The notes beneath the pieces are model-generated. The model saw only the letters and a list, made by a program, of their open reading frames with translations. It made no database searches and was not told where the DNA came from. Shown piece by piece: positions 20,810 to 31,895 of a stretch of DNA of 53,773 nt. The stretch comes from Perkinsus marinus ATCC 50983 (Eukaryota; Perkinsozoa; Perkinsida; Perkinsidae), in assembly GCF_000006405.1 (NCBI RefSeq), contig NW_003200605.1, positions 124,505 to 178,277 of the forward strand. The letters run 5' to 3'. The position numbers were made by a program, and so were the translations under genes. The first letter of the stretch is position 1; every line of letters begins with the position of its first letter.

Positions 20810-23800
20810 ATGTCCGGTGCCTCGGCTGTTTTCATATTGGATTTGAAGGGTAAGGCTATTATATGGAGAAACTATCGCGGAGAGGTAGTAGTAGTAGTAG
20901 TCGGCAACTTGTGATGAAAAAACCGGAAAATTCCTGATGATGATGTTGGTAGAATTGTGGTGAGAATTTCTCAATTTCTCGACTTGTGAATAGTGATGGA
21001 AAATATTCTCAACATCGCAACTTGTTGATTCTGTACAGAAACGTATGAAGTTACCGGGGGGGGGATTCATTTTCAATTTTCCACCTGGCTAGGAGCACAT
21101 TCTTCGGACGATTTTCAATGTAAAAGTCTCAATGATTTTTCCCATTGTTATCAAAGCCTGGAAAACGTCATTTCCCAAGGCCAGATGTGTCTCTGTTTCT
21201 GTATAGGATCGTAGATCTTGGATAATCTTCTACTGGTACCTCTTGGCATTGTAATACTTTTGTATCACATGATTATTCTAAGAATTCGGATAACGCGCAC
21301 GGTTGTGCCAAGAATACGAAACTGACCCACGAAACTAGGTTTTCAGAATAATACTGTTATAGGGCTATCCTCTCAAGTTTTCAGTGAGGAATTTCCCGCA
21401 CTAAATAGTTTCGCATACCGTACATCGCTACTTTCTCATTTTTTTGAAGAGAATTTTTCGTAAATTTTCGTGGTTTACGTGTAAAAAAGTGTGATCGATC
21501 AACTATGTGTTGCTCATTGCTGCCGGTTTATCCATTCTTATAGCCAAGATTTACATCAGAGCAAAACTCGGAGTGTATTTCCTGCAGGTCCCCCCAACCG
21601 TAACTGACCATTTCATCGATAACGTTGTTGATGCAGAAGATGTGTGTGTGAAGGTATAGAAAGCATCCGGTCGGGATCGAACCTGCGTTCTCCGATGGTT
21701 GTGGAATTTCACAATCTGGACTGCTGAAAGTTTTCCTAGATTTTTGCATGCGGAATTCTCGAGTGACTTCTGATTTGTTGCAAAATGACCAGTAGTAGTT
21801 TTTTTATATTTTTTTCGCGCGCCACGAAATTGATGTCGTTGTAATTTCAGCCGATTTTCGTGGAGGATGGTATCGTCTACTGCTGGATACAGTATAATAA
21901 TATCTACCTTATGGCGGTCACACAGAGGAATGGCAACGCGATGATGATTTTATCCTATCTATACAAGTTGGCTGAAGTATGTGGGAAAATATGCACAGGG
22001 TGAACTACATGTGTTGGTGACAAAATGGAAAATTCCGAGAAAATTTTGGGAGTTTCACTTTAGGCCGGATTTTTGGTATAATTGTATTATTAGTGAGGAA
22101 ACTTTTATAGTTAGATGAGGTAAGCGAACATATATTCTTCCAACACTGATATTCACTTGAATGAATAGTTTCTATGTTGTATACCTTTTACAATCGGGCG
22201 CGTGTGCGGCGCCGCAGTCTGTGGCGGCTGGCTGGAATATGATAACGCTCGAAGAGCGTAATATCGCTGTTCAGTGGCAATTCATGAACTCAACATCATA
22301 GTCGTCGATCTCAATACTTCTAGTAACTAGTTGCATCTACTCACCATTAACCGCGGTGATCGCGCAGCGTGCCCCAATGTCATTGCAAGTCTTGGGGAAA
22401 AACGCGGAGCGAAGTTCTTTTTTTGTGTTATTGCGAGTCATTTTAGGTTTTGAAGGATTATTTCAAGACGGTTGATGAGGACCATATCAAAGACAACTTC
22501 GTTCTTACTTACGAGTTATTGGATGAAATGATGGACAATGGCTATCCGCAGGTATGTTGACAAACTGTGTACAGATTTTTGGGGCGCGCGCGGTATGTCA
22601 TTGCAGTAGTTTTATACTACTACTATGACTCTTTACTCGCCACATTTCTAGTGGTGTTAGCCTTAGTGGCACCTCTGAATTTTTCTCAGAATTTTACTGT
22701 AAAATTTGGAAAAAAAATAAATTTTTCTGTATCAGTTCGAGGCGGTGTTTCCTTCAGACTACCGAGACTAAAATTCTTCGGGAATACATCAAAACGGAAT
22801 ATAAGAAAGTCAAAGTCGATAAAATGAAAGCTCCACCAACAGCAGCGACAAGCGCAGTGAGTTGGAGGCCTGAAGGCATTAAGGTTAGCGCTCGCCCGAG
22901 TGATCGATTTGCATCTCGGCCTTTCGCAGCATAAGAAGAACGAAATTTTCCTCGATGTGATCGAAAAGTTGAATTTATTGGTAGCAGCGAATGGACAAGT
23001 TCTTCGGTGAGCAAAAAAAAGTGTTTTGGAGTGACCGAATGAAAACTTCGCTCCGCCCTTTTTTCAGGTCGGAGATTTTGGGATCGTTGAAAATGAAATC
23101 GTTTCTTTCGGGAATGCCAGAATGCAAGCTCGGATTGAACGACAAGTTGCTAGCAGCTGGCGGGTAATATGTCGCGCGCCATGAAATTAACAAATGAATT
23201 CTCGTCAGGACGGCCGGATCGAGCCGAGGGGGGAAAGGTGTCGAAATGGAAGACATCAAGTTTCACCAATGTGTTCGACTCAGGTGATTTTTGAGATTCG
23301 TGAATCGCTTCGCTCCGCTGCAATATTTGTATTAATATTCCCTTCAGTCGTTTTGAACAGGATAGGACAATATCATTCATCCCACCCGATGGCGAGTTCG
23401 AACTCATGAGGTGTGTCTATGAGGTTTTGATGAATTATTATTGGGCGCGCGCTTTTTCAGTTACCGATTGAACACTCCAGTTAAGCCGCTGATTACAGTA
23501 GAGGCGGTGGTGGATCCAAGCCAGTCGGGAAGGCGACTGGAAGTGATGATTAAAGTCAAAAGCCAGTTTAAAAGCAGGTGGGAAACGCGGGGTAATTTGT
23601 CACGCGCCACGAAATTCCTGGCAGGTCAATAGCAAATTCTGTTGAGATTCATGTTCCTGTACCCGGTGATGTTGACACTCCTCAATGCAAGGCTAGCACA
23701 GGTTAGAAAATATATATCTTAGCGGAGCGAAGTGATTCATATTTGGTATTTTTAGGTTCGGTCAAGTACCACCCGGAGAAGGACTGTGTGACCTGGTCGA

Positions 23801-24860
23801 TTAAACAGTTCCCTGGTCAGAAGGATTACATTATGACGTCGAACTTTGGATTGCCCAGTATTTCTATGGAAGCCGCGAGGTGGGGTCCGACGCGTTTCTG
23901 GTTATGCATTCGGATAGGTCATCCGTTACTAAGCCGAAAACAGTCTTATTGAGTGCCACCATCCGCGTTGCTCGAAGCTTTGTTCATCATAGGCTTATCG
24001 TTTGATATTGTGGAGATAGGAATCTTAGTTAATTCATCCGAACACTGGAGGAAGTTAGTGGGAGAATCTAGAGGAATAGATAAGAAATAAGATCCAGAAC
24101 GAATGTGTTAGGTTGCTTCTCGAGAACTCATAATTTGCGCTATCGTGAACGCTCATGTGAACTCAGTGAAAGGGGTGAATGAAGAGCTCAATCGAATCGG
24201 GATAGAAGGCTATGTGCATAACAATGTCTTCTTTACAATTTAGGAAGTCCACCGTTGCTGAGAATTCAAATAGACTTTCATCCTATCCTTTCCAATTTTT
24301 CAGGGATCTCTACGCAAAGAAGCCGATTTCAGTGAAGTTTGAGATACCTTATTTCACCGTCAGTGGCCTTACTGTGAGGTATCTGAAAATTGTGGAGAAG
24401 TCGGGGTAAGACTGTCGGGTTCTCTCCAGTGTTGAGGTGGTGTAGCGAGTGGAACTTGAGGGACGTAGCGACCCGCATAGATCATAGCCGTTGAGACCCT
24501 TTACTACTGAGTCGAAGTTCATCGAAGAAATCCGGATTGTGGAGCTCTGGTATTTAGTACTCGTACTTCGGTCCATTTATAATAGCACGAACAGTGTGAG
24601 AGAATATGCACCTTTTCAACTACATGATGACATTATGAGAATTATGAGGAAATTGTGGGAGATTCTTTCCGGTTTCTGCTCACTATACCCCAATTCGTAT
24701 ATTCGTATGCAGCCTTCCAGAATTACTTTGAAGTTCAGCTGAGGAAAGCCAACTCGTACGCCGACACTGATCACGAGTGCATCTTGTCATCAGATACCAA
24801 GCACTTCCATGGGTTCGGTATATCACTCAAAGCGGCGACTATCAGCTGAGAATGACCTGA
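20810..24860 (+). CDS. AP1M: AP-1 clathrin adaptor complex medium (mu) subunit
   Basis: Fourteen exons: 20810-20884, 21588-21653, 21851-21976, 22447-22551, 22758-22883, 22930-23006, 23068-23163, 23209-23283, 23348-23410, 23461-23577, 23625-23701, 23756-23879, 24304-24405, 24794-24860. All phases agree and give 431 aa, against about 423 in animals. The start [20 protein letters not shown] and the longin-like N-domain ([19 protein letters not shown]) are followed by a linker and a mu-homology domain. Landmarks there are [63 protein letters not shown] and [17 protein letters not shown]. The subunit reads YxxPhi signals on cargo at the trans-Golgi and endosomes. Introns 7 (45 nt) and 10 (47 nt) contain the 19-bp motif. 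Introns 3 and 13 contain MITEs, and intron 2 an antisense tRNA-like sequence. Confidence 0.96.
21660..21735 (-). ncRNA. Antisense tRNA-like sequence in AP1M intron 2
   Basis: On the minus strand GCAGGTTCGATCCCGACCGGATGC is followed by TTTCT. The match is to a B box/T arm plus acceptor 3' strand. It begins a few bases after the 5' splice site (GTATAGAAAG at 21654). The 5' half of a tRNA is not recognisable. Confidence 0.5.
21978..22148 (+). mobile_element. hAT-like MITE at the 5' end of AP1M intron 3
   Basis: From TATGTGGGAAAATATGCACA to CATATATTCTTCCAACACTG. The AP1M 5' splice site GTATGTGGG coincides with the element's left terminus (compare CAGTGTGGGAAAATATG). No target duplication was found. 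Confidence 0.7.
24592..24769 (+). mobile_element. hAT-like MITE in the last AP1M intron
   Basis: 178 bp, CAGTGTGAGAGAATATGCAC to CTCGTACGCCGACACTG. Flanks are AGCACGAA (24584-24591) and ATCACGAG (24770-24777), matching at 6/8. Confidence 0.75.
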
Positions 24861-25595
24861 GCTGTTTGTTAGACCCAGCTGATGACGGTGGTGTAACTTT
24901 GCTACATTTATAGTAGTGTGTTTTCTTTCAACTATAGTATTGTGGAGTTGGTCAGTGACCATGAACTGGTAATTTCGAAGGACCGTTCTAAACCATGAGC
25001 ATTAATATTAGTTATGCAGTTGGCTTTTTACGAATTACCGATTGAATTCTGGAAGAACCATTTTCATTTGAGACTTTCTGTAAACACCACACCAGCCCCG
25101 TGCAAACTTATGGAGCTCTAGAAACTCTCGGAGTATTAGTTTCTACCATTACGTTTGTTGTGTGATTCGGAGTAGATATTCTGATAAGAACAACACAAAA
25201 ACCACACGTACTTGAGGAACTTGGTTCTCACGCTTCTCACGCTTGAAGTGAAAAGTGTCAAAAAACAACCCATTTTGCATTGTGTAATGAGTGATACGTA
25301 CTACACTATTATTTTACACAACTTCACTGTGAACTGTAGAGGCACGCATAAGCTGGCACGACTCATTACTATACGGTTCATACTTTGTGTGCCGTTAATG
25401 ATATTGTCGAATGCAGACGAGTCAAATCATCTCGGCTCATGGTTGACTTACATCGAAAATTTGTGAATACTTGACATATCGTCAACACACAATGCGACCT
25501 CTACGAAATCTACGAACTGCCATAGGAGTTGAAAATCTGATAAATTGGTGATGACTCTGTAATCTCGCTCCTTATCCATATCCAAGCTCACTAAT
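24861..25595. other. Intergenic region
   Basis: Lies between the AP1M stop and a minus-strand ORF. One plus-strand 84-codon ORF (25212-25466) is not recognised. No repeats or RNA genes are seen. Confidence 0.3.
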
Positions 25596-26072
25596 CTACA
25601 CCGCAACGCCTTTGCTTCCCGTGTGTAGAAGATGAGTAACCTTCTCGGATATGAAGTTGGACTGAATGTTCCCCGATCCCTCCTTGCACTTCAAGGAATG
25701 GTCCCGACCCTTCAAACTTCGCGGTACGTCAATTGGCTTGGACATATCCATACCGTTGAGGATCGCCTTATTTCTTTTCTGAACATCATCATTATCTCCT
25801 CGGGCCATTCTGATTCCCTCAGTCTTCGTCTCGAGAGATTTGACCGATTGGGCATCTCCACGAGCGACTCTTCCTGACCGGGAAACCCACATCGGCCGCA
25901 ACGAGGGTGAACGTAGTGTGTACAGCTGTCTAGCAACAGGGTCCCAGATGTTGATTGATAGCTGGCCTCGACCTGTGGACGAGGTAGGCAGTTGTGTGGA
26001 TGAAACTTCAACCCTAAGCGACCTAGGGATTGTGCATGCTATGCTCATAGAGACAGTTACTCTCCTCATCAT
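25596..26072 (-). CDS. Uncharacterised ORF, 158 codons
   Basis: A single open frame with Ser/Thr-rich N-terminal text (RSLRVEVSSTQLPTSSTGRG) and a charged second half (SLKGRDHSLKCKEGSGN). A second minus-strand frame overlaps it (25712-26011), so coding status is unsure. No family is recognised. It lies just downstream of HOP2 on the same strand. Confidence 0.25.
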   Translation of the reverse strand: MMRRVTVSMSIACTIPRSLRVEVSSTQLPTSSTGRGQLSINIWDPVARQLYTLRSPSLRPMWVSRSGRVARGDAQSVKSLETKTEGIRMARGDNDDVQKRNKAILNGMDMSKPIDVPRSLKGRDHSLKCKEGSGNIQSNFISEKVTHLLHTGSKGVAV

Positions 26073-26129
26073 GGTAACGAAACCACCAAGGGGTTATTGA
26101 GAAACATTCCGTTGCTGCTATGGTAACAG

Positions 26130-27180
26130 TCATTCGAGGTCGAGGCCGAGCTCGTTGAAGACATCTTCCTTCGATAAACTCATCATTTCACCAACCCTCG
26201 ATACAATAGACATGCACTGAGAGAAACCGTCCGAACAGTCCGCGGGTGAAATCGTTACCAGCTTCCTGCGTTTAGCAAGAGTGTTGTGCAAGTCCCCGTA
26301 TCTGAGGTAGCAACAGTTCATTCCCTCAGAGAACAATAGAGCATGAATTGTGCTTGGGATGGTAGCTGACTTCGCCTGTGCCTCAGCAAGCTTTTGGCCG
26401 AGATCTGACACTCCTTCCTTTTTTCGCTTTCGCTGGATGTGCTCAACTTTCTCCTCCAACTCGCGGACCTACCCCGACTTCTCTCACTATCGTCTACTCC
26501 TCACCTTACACGCTTTCTATTATTGGCTACTTTTCCCTCCAGTTCGCCCTGACCACGAAGCTGAGTTATCTCCGCAGTAACTGCCTCCAAAGTCACCGTT
26601 AATTTGTTCCTCGCTATACCCCACCTTTGCCGAGAGCCCCTCTCACAGTCGGAAGTCTCTTCTCGACCTCCGCTACCTCGCGGTTCAATTCCAAAACACT
26701 TTCTGGCGAGCAGTCACCGAATAGTCTCTGGTTGCACAAGAAGACCTTCTGAGCACCATATCTGGGACCTTCACATTCGTATTGCAGTGCCACTCGCTCT
26801 TTACTCCTTCATGACTAGAGGTGGCTCTGCGTCCGAGCCTGGCTCTTTTGACAATTTTTCCATCAGATTTTGCACCTGAGTCTTCGGCACGATGCCATGA
26901 AGGTTGTCAAAGACGTTCTGAGCGCTGTATGGTCGATTCTGTTCCTTCATGTACCTTTTTTGTGAGGGAATGGTATCCTGCTTCGCGACGTATATTCTCA
27001 CGCAGCAATCCTGGCCTCAGCCTCCTGCCCTTGAGGTTTTGTATTATCAGAGGAGCTCTTCGACTTAGGAGCAGCCTTCCTGCATTGCCCAGATACGACA
27101 GTAATCGAGATCGTCCATTCCAAATCGCGTCTCACTTTTTCGGTTTCCCTTTAGCCTTCACCGCCTTCTTACACGTAGTC
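26130..27180 (-). CDS. HOP2: HOP2 (PSMC3IP) meiotic homologous-pairing protein
   Basis: Minus-strand exons encode, in order: a Lys/Ala-rich start (KAVKAKGKPKK, then KAAPKSKSSSDNTK); the winged-helix signature YMKEQNRPYSAQNVFDNLHG with KTQVQNLMEKLSKE from about 26954; GPRYGAQKVFLCNQ; a coiled-coil part (LELNREVAEVEKRL, LEAVTAEITQLRGQGELEGK, EEKVEHIQRKRKKEG); and a C-terminal block (LHNTLAKRRKL ... SLSKEDVFNELGLDLE) ending at 26130. The architecture fits HOP2, which with MND1 stimulates DMC1/RAD51 strand exchange in meiosis. At least six exons. The first exon and the join after LSKE are not exactly placed. Finding it implies meiotic recombination machinery in this organism. Confidence 0.82.
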
Positions 27181-27343
27181 GAGGAGTCAACACACATTTC
27201 TCGCTGTCAATAACGCGGTAGACGACGGTTGATGTAACGAACGCAGCACCTCCCAGTATACGGAGAAACAGTTCACGTCGCGTGAAGAGTTGTACTGTGT
27301 ACGAGCCAACCATGCGGAAGCCAACGCGCGAGTACAACGACAT
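27158..27343 (-). CDS. Small membrane-protein-like ORF
   Basis: Translation MVGSYTVQLFTRRELFLRIL then GGAAFVTSTVVYRVIDSEK, with one short hydrophobic segment after a basic patch. The last codons overlap the presumed HOP2 5' region, so it may be an exon end rather than a full gene. Not recognised. Confidence 0.25.
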   Translation of the reverse strand: MSLYSRVGFRMVGSYTVQLFTRRELFLRILGGAAFVTSTVVYRVIDSEKCVLTPRLRVRRR

Positions 27344-27348
27344 TACTA

Positions 27349-27534
27349 CTATCTGTCTTCATTCTGCCATGCCGCCTTCCATCTCAAGTCACTTGAGTCG
27401 AGGGGCCCATAGCTAGTCGACCCTGACTCAGCAACTTTGTTAGCCCTCTTCGTCTGGAAATAGACGATGAAGCTGAGGATACTCATCATGTATACAGAAA
27501 GTACGAGCGGGTGGGATTGTACTGCTGGGCCCAA
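27349..27534 (-). CDS. Small single-span membrane-protein-like ORF
   Basis: 61 codons with a membrane segment HPLVLSVYMMSILSFIVYFQ near the N-terminus and a polar tail (YGPLDSSDLRWKAAWQNED). It could be a short organellar membrane protein, or one exon joined to 27158-27343 through a small intron; neither is proven. Confidence 0.35.
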   Translation of the reverse strand: MGPAVQSHPLVLSVYMMSILSFIVYFQTKRANKVAESGSTSYGPLDSSDLRWKAAWQNEDR

Positions 27535-27879
27535 CTAGATATGGTGGCCTCCATTGCTTCTCATAGATGTGTTATTACTTGCCAAATGTGTTGTCACGGC
27601 ACTGCCGTATTATCCTCATTGTGGATGCTTCAATAGAAAGCTCTCACTACTCTAGTAGCTGCAAGTAGAGCATATTACAGCATTTAACCATCCCAAGTTG
27701 TTAATGTAGAACTAAACCATGCAACGTGAGATCACCCTCGATAGATGATCAAAAAGCTTTCGTCATCCTGAAGGAATAATCAGGGATTCGCGAAAAGGAG
27801 CGGTTCAGGAGAGTGCAGGAAATGGCCTAACGTAGTTCGCGATTATGCCATTCTCTGGAGACTCTAAACCAATATGTGG

Positions 27880-28140
27880 GTCTCTATGCCAACCTATGGG
27901 GTCCCTATGCCAACTTGTGGGGTCCTTAGGCCTACCTGTGGGGTCCCTATGCCAACCTGTGGGTTCCCTATGCCAACCTGTGGGTTCCCTATGCCAACCT
28001 GTGGGCTCCCTATGCCAACCTGTGGGGTCCCTATGCCAACCTGTGGGGTCCCTATGCCAACCTGTGGGGTCCCTATGCCAACCTGTAAGATCCTCATGCT
28101 AATCTATGGGGTCCCTATACCAATCTATGGCGTCATTTCA
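27880..28140 (+). repeat. 21-bp minisatellite
   Basis: About 12 copies of CCTATGCCAACCTGTGGGGT plus one base, with ed copies at both ends (GTCATTTCACCAACCTACGG). Because 21 is a multiple of three, several frames stay open on both strands and give heptapeptide repeats (LCQPVGS, MPTCGVP; GIGTPQV on minus). Coding is not supported by neighbouring exons. Confidence 0.9.
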
Positions 28141-28503
28141 CCAACCTACGGGGTCGCCGTACCTTCGTACACAGCCATTAGGGCAAGGCCACTAGACCCC
28201 TTTTCGAGGATCGGTATTCCAGAGGTCATACGAAGTTGCTTCATCACTACACCATTTCAGGCTCTTCTGGAGGCTCTCCTACACCCCTCTGTGCAGCAGT
28301 TATTACAGCTGAGTGTACAATGAGGAGAGGCCAGGTGTATATGATACCTGGCCAACGCACAGGAGGGAAAGAATCATTAGGCGGGTGCCCGAATGAAAAA
28401 GTGGAGAACCCGATTAGCCACGTATGAACGCAATACTCATATGATCACCGCCTAACCACTTAGAGAATACTGAATACTTGAAATGCAGTTTATATCAAAA
28501 GTG

Positions 28504-30076
28504 TCACTTGACATGAACAAAATCGTCGGCATCCTTGGTGTCGGAAGAGTGATGTCGCACAGTTATTTCCTTGTACGAAGGAGCTTCACCATCAGAGACT
28601 CTTGCTGAGGAGGCCGATCCTCGCGGAACGAACTGAACATGATATATGCATATATATGAGCCAATATTTCATGTTCGATTTCCTTCACATTTACTACACG
28701 AACAGAGGTAACGCATTACAGAGTCCATAACAATGACTCACCTCCCAATCTCCTTCCTTTTTTGCAAGCGCTGGGTATTTTTCCTCATACTCCTGCGGGG
28801 TCATGCTAGGCCCGGAACTCTCGTCTATTGATTCCCTATCAGATCCTCCTCCATCTCGACTAAGCTTCTGACAAGCAAGTGAATATGATGGGAGTGACTA
28901 TGGATGAATCTCAATATCTCAGCCTTCATCAGTTCTTACCAAAAGTGCTTCGACTGTGGCCTGTTTATCTAGGTTCAACCCGAGATACAAATCTTGTATT
29001 AACTCGGAATCGAAGTTTGAAAACATATCTTTCAACTCATCTAGGTCATTCTTCAACCTAGGACAGCGTCAAATGCACTGAGCCGCCAAGCTTAACGCTT
29101 CTGACTTACTTCGTCGCAGCTTCTGCTTGATCCTGATGCTCATCTTCTTGCCTTGCTACTTCGATCTCGGCATCTTCCTCCTGGAGACCTTCGTACATCT
29201 TCTGCGAGTCCGCAGCCAGACGTCTGATAAGAACAAGTCTGATACTTTCTGTACGGTTGGAGATATCTCACCCATCATTGGCGCGGTAGTCTTCAACAAT
29301 ATCAGTGTAATTCAATCGAGGTTTCCTCACCTCCTTGCCTCGATCATTTATCTTGTCACCTAGTGAGATTAAAATTGCCGCAAGTCCGTGCTAGCCTCGA
29401 GAGATATCACATAACTGGAAGCTAACCCCGCCGACAAGAATCACTAAGTACTACTAAGACTATATGAAGTGCACCAAGTAAGCCACTTAACGATGATGCA
29501 TGACGAGGCTCTATTCACCATAACAATAGCTCACCCCACAATGAACCTTCCATTTCAATTGCGACTACTACAACGATTTAAGATGATAACAATACCATCA
29601 CGCTCCCAAATCCTAGGTTACGATTACTATCCTTACCATCAGCTGGGCTTGTTGCTGTCTCGCCAGTCTCTTCACCTTTTGTGGAGTGATGCCCCTCTGG
29701 ATGTGAAAGCATATCTAATTAGATCGAACTTAAAATACTAAGACGATCAGCTGTCCGTATCTGCCAGTAGCAGTCAACTCAACTTGCTGCTTTTGCAACT
29801 TACTAGCGCTGAAAGGGAAAGGCTCCGGGTTCGATCCGAGCACTTGGCAATTTTACTATTTATTTGAATCCACGAGCCACATCTCGCCGTAGCATCACTC
29901 TGAAGATAGGCGTTATGCCCCGCAGAGAAAAACCTATCTATCGTCTTTTCATGTTCAATAACGTCGTTTCTTGAAGCTTTTCCGATTTTTCGTGATTTTC
30001 GTTTCGGTGAGGTTGTTATCGATGCCACGACTATACCATTGTCTCCGCAGATACCTGCTGACCGGGTCGATGGCAT
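28504..30076 (-). CDS. CUE-domain protein
   Basis: Minus-strand exons: 30076 to about 29890 (MPSTRSAGICGDNGIVVASI, then basic KRKSRKIGKASRNDVIEHEK), LQKQQVELTATGRYGQL (about 29780-29740), ITPQKVKRLARQQQAQLM (about 29690-29640), GKEVRKPRLNYTDIVEDYR (about 29330-29280), QKMYEGLQEEDAEIEVARQE (about 29215-29115), LKNDLDELKDMFSNFDSELI with QDLYLGLNLDKQATVEALL (about 29060-28945), a Ser-rich exon with MTPQEYEEKYPALAKKEGDW, and a final exon ending DADDFVHVK. The LxxMFxxxD...Lxxxxx...TVEALL pattern matches a CUE ubiquitin-binding fold. Function beyond possible ubiquitin binding is unknown. An intron carries an antisense tRNA-like sequence. Exon edges are approximate. Confidence 0.6.
29810..29865 (+). 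ncRNA. tRNA-like sequence antisense to the CUE gene
   Basis: GGCTCCGGGTTCGATCCGAG followed by CACTTGGCAATTTTAC: a T-arm-like hairpin with a B box, and TTTT 12 bases later. It sits in the intron after exon 1 of the host gene, in opposite orientation. No 5' tRNA half is evident. Confidence 0.4.
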
Positions 30077-30378
30077 CCTACTTCTGACTAGGGGGACCTA
30101 TTCGGGAATAACTATAGACATATTTACAAAGGTGAAGGGCGGCGCGTAGAGAGTCTTGTGTTGAGAATAGGGATCCTTCGGAAATTCCTCTCATTGACGC
30201 CACTCTGTTTCTGAGGTGTTTCCGAATATGAGTGTGAACCGTTTTAAGCGAGAGAGTTTCGTGTTCCCGATGTCTAGCAAATAGCCTCGTTCATGAGTGC
30301 TCATGCCGGTGTATGCTCTAGATGTGGAAGTATCTTTACACTATTACGCACTCGGAAGGTTTTTGCCTACTTCCCCCG
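30077..30378. promoter_or_regulatory. Compact divergent upstream region
   Basis: 302 bp separate the CUE start (minus) and the VPS26 start (plus). No repeats are seen here. It presumably holds both promoters; this is inference from orientation. Confidence 0.35.
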
Positions 30379-31895
30379 ATGGCCTTGCTAGCATCTTCGT
30401 TGCTATCGAACGTCTTCGGCGCCCCCTGCGAGTTGGACCTCCAAATCAACGCCGAGCCAAGTAGGAAGAAGGCACCAGTTACTCGAGATAAGAAGGGAGA
30501 TCTTGGATACATTTTCACTGTAGTAGCTGTTGCGCACGCGGAAGATTTTGGGATATTTTTAAATTGACAGGACGGTGAGGACGTATGTGGTACAGCGACT
30601 GTCCGTTTAAAGGGTGATAAACGGCTGGAGCATCAAGGCATCAGAGTTGAACTCATTGGGCAAGTGGGTAAGAAAAAGAAAGATATCATGGTCTTGCATC
30701 GGACCTATTTTGTATCTTCCTTGCTGCGACCTTAGATATGCTTTACGACCGAACCAGCTCATACGACTTCTTCTCGATCACTAAGGATCTCGAACCCCCA
30801 GGAGTCCTCACTGAAACTAGGAGCTATAAGTGGAAGTAATAGCTCTTTTTGGATTCCTGATATGTGATCGAGCGAATTCTGGGCTAACTGCGACCACGAG
30901 TACTCGTGCGGCTGAAGCCAGATTTTGATAAATAACTGCTAGATGAATCTGTTATTGATGTTGTAGATTCTCTTCGGTTGATAAGACGTGTGAAACGTAT
31001 AGTGGTATCAACGTCCGCCTTCGATACTTCGTGCGGTTAGTCGTGCAGAGGCCGTATGCTACGTAATGATGGGGGCAAGGTCGAGGCATGGGGAGCTTGC
31101 TATCAGGAATGTCTCAAAAGAAGTTGATTTTGCAGTGCAGTTGGCACAACCACAGCCTGAGATGAACACCGGTATCAAAATGGAGGTAGCTAAAAGTGGT
31201 GACACGTGCAGTTCATTTTGTCACATAGGTGGGGATTGAAGATTGCCTTCACATTGAATTTGAGTATTCCCAGTCGAAGTTCAACTTGAAGGACGTTGTC
31301 GTTGGAAAGGTGTATTTCCTCCTTGTTAGACTGAAAATCAAGGTAAGTTCATTTTCTGTGGGAGTGGGTATTACTTTAATTTTCCTACAGCACATGGAAC
31401 TGGACATAATACGTCGAGAAGTTACAGGGGCTGGTGCCGGCTCGAATCAGCTCGGGGGGACGACTGATAACGAGACTGTCACTAAATTCGAGATTATGGA
31501 TGGATCACCTGTGAGAGGTAATGAAGGTATTCGCTGTTCACATGAAAATTCTGATGAAATTTTGGGAAATTCTTGTTGGTTTCTGAACACTTCTTCGTGA
31601 ATTCGTATCCGAAATTGTATCGGATCAGCTGTGAAAAGCCTTGAGTATTTTTCCTTCTTCTTTTCAGCTGAATGCATCCCAGTCCGTCTCTACTTGTCCG
31701 GATTTGACCTAACTCCCACCTATAAGAATGTTCAGGTGAGTAGTAGGTTGCTTGGGATTCTCGGTCATCATCGGTGGGATTGTTCAGAATAAATTCTCGG
31801 TGAGATACTTCCTCAACCTAGTGTTAGTGGACGAGGAGGATCGTCGATACTTCAAACAACAAGAGATCACTTTATGGCGCAAGACCATCGGCTGA
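30379..31895 (+). CDS. VPS26: VPS26 retromer subunit
   Basis: Nine exons: 30379-30519, 30571-30667, 30736-30835, 30967-31062, 31107-31185, 31229-31342, 31391-31517, 31668-31735, 31788-31895. Phases agree and the product is 309 aa (animal VPS26 is about 327). Arrestin-fold landmarks: [113 protein letters not shown], and the end [20 protein letters not shown] with [13 protein letters not shown]26 joins VPS35 and VPS29 to recycle cargo from endosomes to the Golgi. The C-terminus stops soon after LWRK, without the longer tail of animal forms. Intron 7 holds a MITE fragment. Confidence 0.96.
31535..31640 (+). mobile_element. hAT-like MITE internal fragment
   Basis: CATGAAAATTCTGATGAAAT through GGGAAATTCTTGTTGGTTTC matches the family interior. 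Both termini are missing. It lies within VPS26 intron 7. Confidence 0.6.

Larger units (their letters stand above)
801..23616. other. Set of 14 scattered copies of a 19-bp intron motif
   Basis: Consensus GTCACGCGCCACGAAATTA or its complement. Copies seen at 801-817, 2465-2483, 2633-2650, 4488-4506, 4733-4750, 6140-6158, 16344-16362, 16821-16839, 17446-17464, 17704-17722, 18941-18959, 21816-21831, 23171-23189 and 23599-23616. Eleven lie inside or very close to introns of the TPR, DBP5 and AP1M genes and both orientations occur. 4733-4750 is in non-exonic sequence of the TPR gene, 16344-16362 lies just past the DBP5 stop, and 6140-6158 is coding in GrpE. The span given is only the outer limits of the set. 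Confidence 0.8.

Noticed and set aside
22567-22827. 86-codon plus-strand ORF with hydrophobic start
   Set aside because: It covers AP1M intron 4 and reads exon 5 in the wrong frame.
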